From the NCBI GenBank assembly GCA_964641715.1, contig CAZXMB010000154.1, forward strand, positions 1 to 7,130: 7,130 nucleotides of DNA, given 5' to 3'. The notes under the pieces were generated by a model. That model worked only from the letters and a program-made list of their open reading frames with translations, was not told where the DNA came from and searched no databases. The stretch's first letter is position 1; each line of letters begins with the position of its first letter. Shown in pieces: positions 5,326-7,130 of this stretch. The position numbers were made by a program, and so were the translations under genes. The stretch is from CAZXMB01 sp964641715. Lineage in GTDB: Bacteria; Desulfobacterota; BSN033; UBA1163.

Positions 5326-6410
5326 TCTGGCCCTTTCTTGAGATAAATCCTGATGGCCATGGTTTCTTCCCTGTCCATCCGGAATCTCTCCGCCTCCTCT
5401 CTCCTCACCTCAGTCTCTCTTTTCTTTGTCCCCTCGGCAAGGTTCCATTCTTTGATGACCTCTCTTTGTTTCACCATCAGGCTGGGATGAGGGGGTAAGC
5501 TCATTTTGGTCAGTTCCTTTTCAAACTCCGGATAGGCTAAACGGGGCAGGGAGGCGAGGATCGAATTTTCTTCCTCTTTTACTACCTCTCCTCCAAACTG
5601 TTTGAGCAGTTTCTTCAATTGCGTGAGCGCGCCCTCCCTTTCAGAAATCTTTAAGGTGATCTCCCGTTGAGGTTCCGGGATTAAATAAGCCTTTGCTTTG
5701 GCTCCTCTTTCCCCTACCCTCTTCTCTTCCGGAGGAAGGACCTCTGCCTTTCCGGTCTCTTTTGGCAGAAGCGCCTCCACCCTTGCGGCCTCGGTCTCTA
5801 AAGGAGGCGAGGGTGCCTTCTCATCCTTCTCCCTGGATGGAGCATGGGACACCTCTTTATCCCCTTTCATCTCACCTTGAACAGAAGGTTTTGTCTCTGA
5901 GATATAATCCCTTTGATACTGGGCCATAGGGGTTGAGGCTGGAAGTGATATATCCTTCTTCGCTTCTTTCACTCCTGAAGAAGGCTCTTTTCCCTTTACC
6001 ACCTTCGAAGAAGAAAGTTCTCTTTTTTCAACAGGCATTTTTTGAATCGTCTCAAAAGGTATCATCTTGGTGAGGTAAAGGGCCAAAAAGACGATGAAAA
6101 CCATGGCCACTGCTTGAACCGGGATTTTCATGGAGCGAAAGAGGTCCGATCCCATCCATCTCTCTTTCCGCTTTCTCTCCTGCGCCTTTTTCTCTACCTC
6201 TGAAAGAAACCCCTCAGGGACCTCTTGCTCTTCAACGGAGTGAAGCCACCAGACCATCTGGCTGAAGCGTTCCCAATCTCTTTGACAATCCGGGCAGGTT
6301 TCAAGATGCTTGCGAACCCTCTCCTCTTCGAAGGGGTCCAGATTGCCCTCTAATAAAGCGGAGAATTGACCATGGACCTTTTCGCAACCCATTGTCCTTG
6401 CTCGCTCCAT
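5322..6410 (-). CDS. Membrane-anchored zinc-finger anti-sigma factor
   Basis: A 362-residue inner-membrane protein expected to hold the adjacent sigma factor inactive. The cytoplasmic N-terminus carries a ZAS (zf-HC2) module with candidate zinc ligands Cys9, His35, Cys39 and Cys42 (HLETCPDC). One transmembrane helix spans about 96-114. Beyond it is a long, charged, low-complexity stretch (about 118-248, rich in Lys, Glu, Pro and Ser) presumably in the periplasm. A folded C-terminal region follows (about 249-362), beginning REITLKISEREGALTQLKKL, with the look of a small alpha/beta domain of the DUF4349/DUF2275 kind; that assignment is tentative. The ATG at 6410 shares a base with the sigma factor TAA (TAATG). 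A second ATG at 6392 would give MGCEKV, closer to the usual zf-HC2 start. The tail of the gene doubles as the -35 box of the next promoter. Confidence 0.87.
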   Translation of the reverse strand: MERARTMGCEKVHGQFSALLEGNLDPFEEERVRKHLETCPDCQRDWERFSQMVWWLHSVEEQEVPEGFLSEVEKKAQERKRKERWMGSDLFRSMKIPVQAVAMVFIVFLALYLTKMIPFETIQKMPVEKRELSSSKVVKGKEPSSGVKEAKKDISLPASTPMAQYQRDYISETKPSVQGEMKGDKEVSHAPSREKDEKAPSPPLETEAARVEALLPKETGKAEVLPPEEKRVGERGAKAKAYLIPEPQREITLKISEREGALTQLKKLLKQFGGEVVKEEENSILASLPRLAYPEFEKELTKMSLPPHPSLMVKQREVIKEWNLAEGTKKRETEVRREEAERFRMDREETMAIRIYLKKGPD

Positions 6411-7000
6411 TAATGAATGACCCTCTCCAAGATTTGTTTGAGGTCCATCCTTGCCCGGTGGAGTTTCGATTTTACCGTTCCTTCGGGCAGAGAGAATAAT
6501 TCCCCGATCTCCCCATAGGAGAATCCCTGAAGATCCCTCAATACGATGAGTTCCCTCTGATCCTCTTTTAATTTCAGGAGACCTCTCTGAATGAGTTCCT
6601 GAATCATCTTCTTTTCGCAGAGGATTTCGGGATTGTTCAAAGGATCATAAATGGGCCTCTCCATCTCCCCATCCTCTGTCTCAATGGGATCGTTTAAGGA
6701 ATCGGAATTGAAATAATGCCTCCGCTTCAGGTACTTCCATCGGTTCCGGCAATGGTTCAACGTAATCCGGGTAAGCCAGGCCTCGAATTTGACCTCCTCC
6801 CTCAGGTCCCGAATCGACTCAAAGACAGAGAGAAAGACTTCCTGGGCCAGATCCTTTGCCTCCTCCCTGTTACCCAGCATCCTGTAGGCGATATTGAACA
6901 CTTTCCTCTGGTAATTCAAAACAATCTCTGCAAAGGCCCCTTTATCCCCTGCCTTGCAGCTCTCGATCACCTCTTGCCGGATCTTTGGAGAATGCTCCAT
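6410..7000 (-). CDS. ECF-family RNA polymerase sigma factor (RpoE-like)
   Basis: A 196-residue sigma70-family protein with only regions 2 and 4, the ECF layout. Region 2 (about 22-95) has YRMLGNREEAKDLAQEVFLSVF (39-60), which binds core polymerase, and FEAWLTRITLNHCRNRWKYLKR (72-93), which recognises the -10. A divergent acidic linker spans about 98-130. Region 4 (about 138-190) includes LKEDQRELIVLRDLQGFSY and the recognition helix LPEGTVKSKLHRARMDL (171-187). The ATG at 7000 is the only credible start; an in-frame TAA lies just upstream and the next Met is residue 41. Its nearest ribosome-site-like sequence (GAGGGG) is unusually far, about 14 bases. The stop overlaps the anti-sigma start. 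This is a classic co-transcribed sigma/anti-sigma pair for envelope or periplasmic stress; the inducing signal is unknown. Confidence 0.93.
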   Translation of the reverse strand: MEHSPKIRQEVIESCKAGDKGAFAEIVLNYQRKVFNIAYRMLGNREEAKDLAQEVFLSVFESIRDLREEVKFEAWLTRITLNHCRNRWKYLKRRHYFNSDSLNDPIETEDGEMERPIYDPLNNPEILCEKKMIQELIQRGLLKLKEDQRELIVLRDLQGFSYGEIGELFSLPEGTVKSKLHRARMDLKQILERVIH

Positions 7001-7028
7001 TAAAAATCTGTATATCCCCTCTTATAAA

Positions 7029-7054
7029 GACAACAAAATGGCTGCTTTGGTTCC
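7029..7054 (-). promoter_or_regulatory. Candidate ECF-type promoter for sigma factor autoregulation
   Basis: On the minus strand GGAACC (7054-7049) is followed 18 bases after GGAAC by GTC (7031-7029). GGAAC with GTC/TC at this distance is the general pattern for RpoE-like sigma factors, which usually drive their own operon. The start site would be near 7023, giving a leader of about 20 nt. The pattern match is seen; control by the adjacent sigma factor is inference. Confidence 0.5.
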
Positions 7055-7058
7055 AAGA

Positions 7059-7086
7059 ATTATAGGATGGTCTCGTAAAAAGTGAA
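7059..7086 (-). promoter_or_regulatory. Candidate sigma70 promoter upstream of the sigma factor gene
   Basis: On the minus strand there is a perfect TATAAT (7064-7059), with TTCACT (7086-7081, four of six -35 bases) 16 bp upstream. It lies just upstream of the ECF-type site. It could supply basal transcription of the sigma/anti-sigma pair. Confidence 0.45.
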
Positions 7087-7112
7087 GCTCCCCGCCCACA
7101 GGGCGGGGCTTC
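7077..7112 (-). terminator. GC-rich hairpin with T-run: probable intrinsic terminator of an upstream gene, or an IS200/IS605-type end
   Basis: An 8-bp all-GC stem (7090-7097 with 7101-7108, loop 7098-7100) is extended by four pairs (7084-7087 with 7109-7112) across a two-base bulge. Read on the minus strand it is followed by CAC and five Ts (7081-7077), as expected for a terminator of a gene off the right edge. The form GAAGCCCCGCCC-loop-GGGCGGGGAGCTTCAC also resembles hairpins I associate with the right ends of IS200/IS605 tnpB elements. The sequence alone does not decide between these. Confidence 0.6.
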
Positions 7113-7130
7113 CCGGAAAGGAAATCTCAT

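Noticed and set aside
5240..5330. ECF-type promoter for the NlpC/P60 gene
   Set aside because: I looked for a GGAAC box with GTC or TC at 16-19 bp and found none. Only the sigma70-like pair is present.
6942..7130. Minus-strand frame reaching the right edge (FREAPPCGRGAS...) as the C-terminus of a TnpB or other gene
   Set aside because: It reads through the GC hairpin and overlaps the first 59 bases of the sigma factor gene out of frame. No domain is visible, and the apparent peptide is mostly the hairpin being translated.

Overview
The window looks like chromosomal DNA from a Gram-negative bacterium. Roughly half the bases are G or C. The proteins are rich in Lys, Arg and Glu, genes are tightly packed, and initiation is by Shine-Dalgarno sites. 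An anaerobic lineage such as Desulfobacterota/Deltaproteobacteria would fit the flavoredoxin-like flavin reductase, the ECF transporter parts and the zinc-finger anti-sigma factor. That placement is inference; no rRNA or other marker is present.

Layout. Positions 1-300 are non-coding: a nested palindromic element (14-141), then a near-consensus sigma70 promoter (157-186) for the only plus-strand gene, a hot-dog fold PaaI-type thioesterase (301-720). Its stop codon overlaps the stop of a convergent gene. Everything from 717 to 7000 is on the minus strand and is read right to left. First comes an ECF sigma factor (7000-6410) and its membrane-anchored zinc-finger anti-sigma factor (6410-5322), coupled by a TAATG overlap. 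Upstream is a candidate self-regulated ECF promoter, a sigma70-like promoter and a strong GC-rich hairpin. A second promoter (5325-5297), whose -35 box contains the anti-sigma stop codon, starts a six-gene run. The run encodes a secreted LysM-LysM-NlpC/P60 peptidoglycan hydrolase, a YciO/YrdC-family protein, a flavin reductase-like FMN protein, a TIM-barrel amidohydrolase, and the CbiQ-type permease and CbiO-type ATPase of an ECF transporter. Gaps are 4, 32, -4, 10 and -4 nt.

How the parts fit. The sigma/anti-sigma pair is a typical envelope-sensing switch, and the next gene is a cell-wall hydrolase, but the hydrolase promoter looks like sigma70, so regulation by this sigma factor is not shown. 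The flavin reductase and amidohydrolase overlap by 4 nt and may act together; their substrates cannot be read from sequence. The transporter module has the T and A subunits but no substrate-binding S subunit or CbiM/CbiN, so its partner must be encoded elsewhere.

I found no tRNA, rRNA, CRISPR array, prophage gene or complete mobile element. No system here is clearly new. The items most worth a second look are the orphan ECF module, the palindromic element at the left end, the hairpin at the right end (terminator or IS200/IS605-type end) and the sigma/anti-sigma control region.
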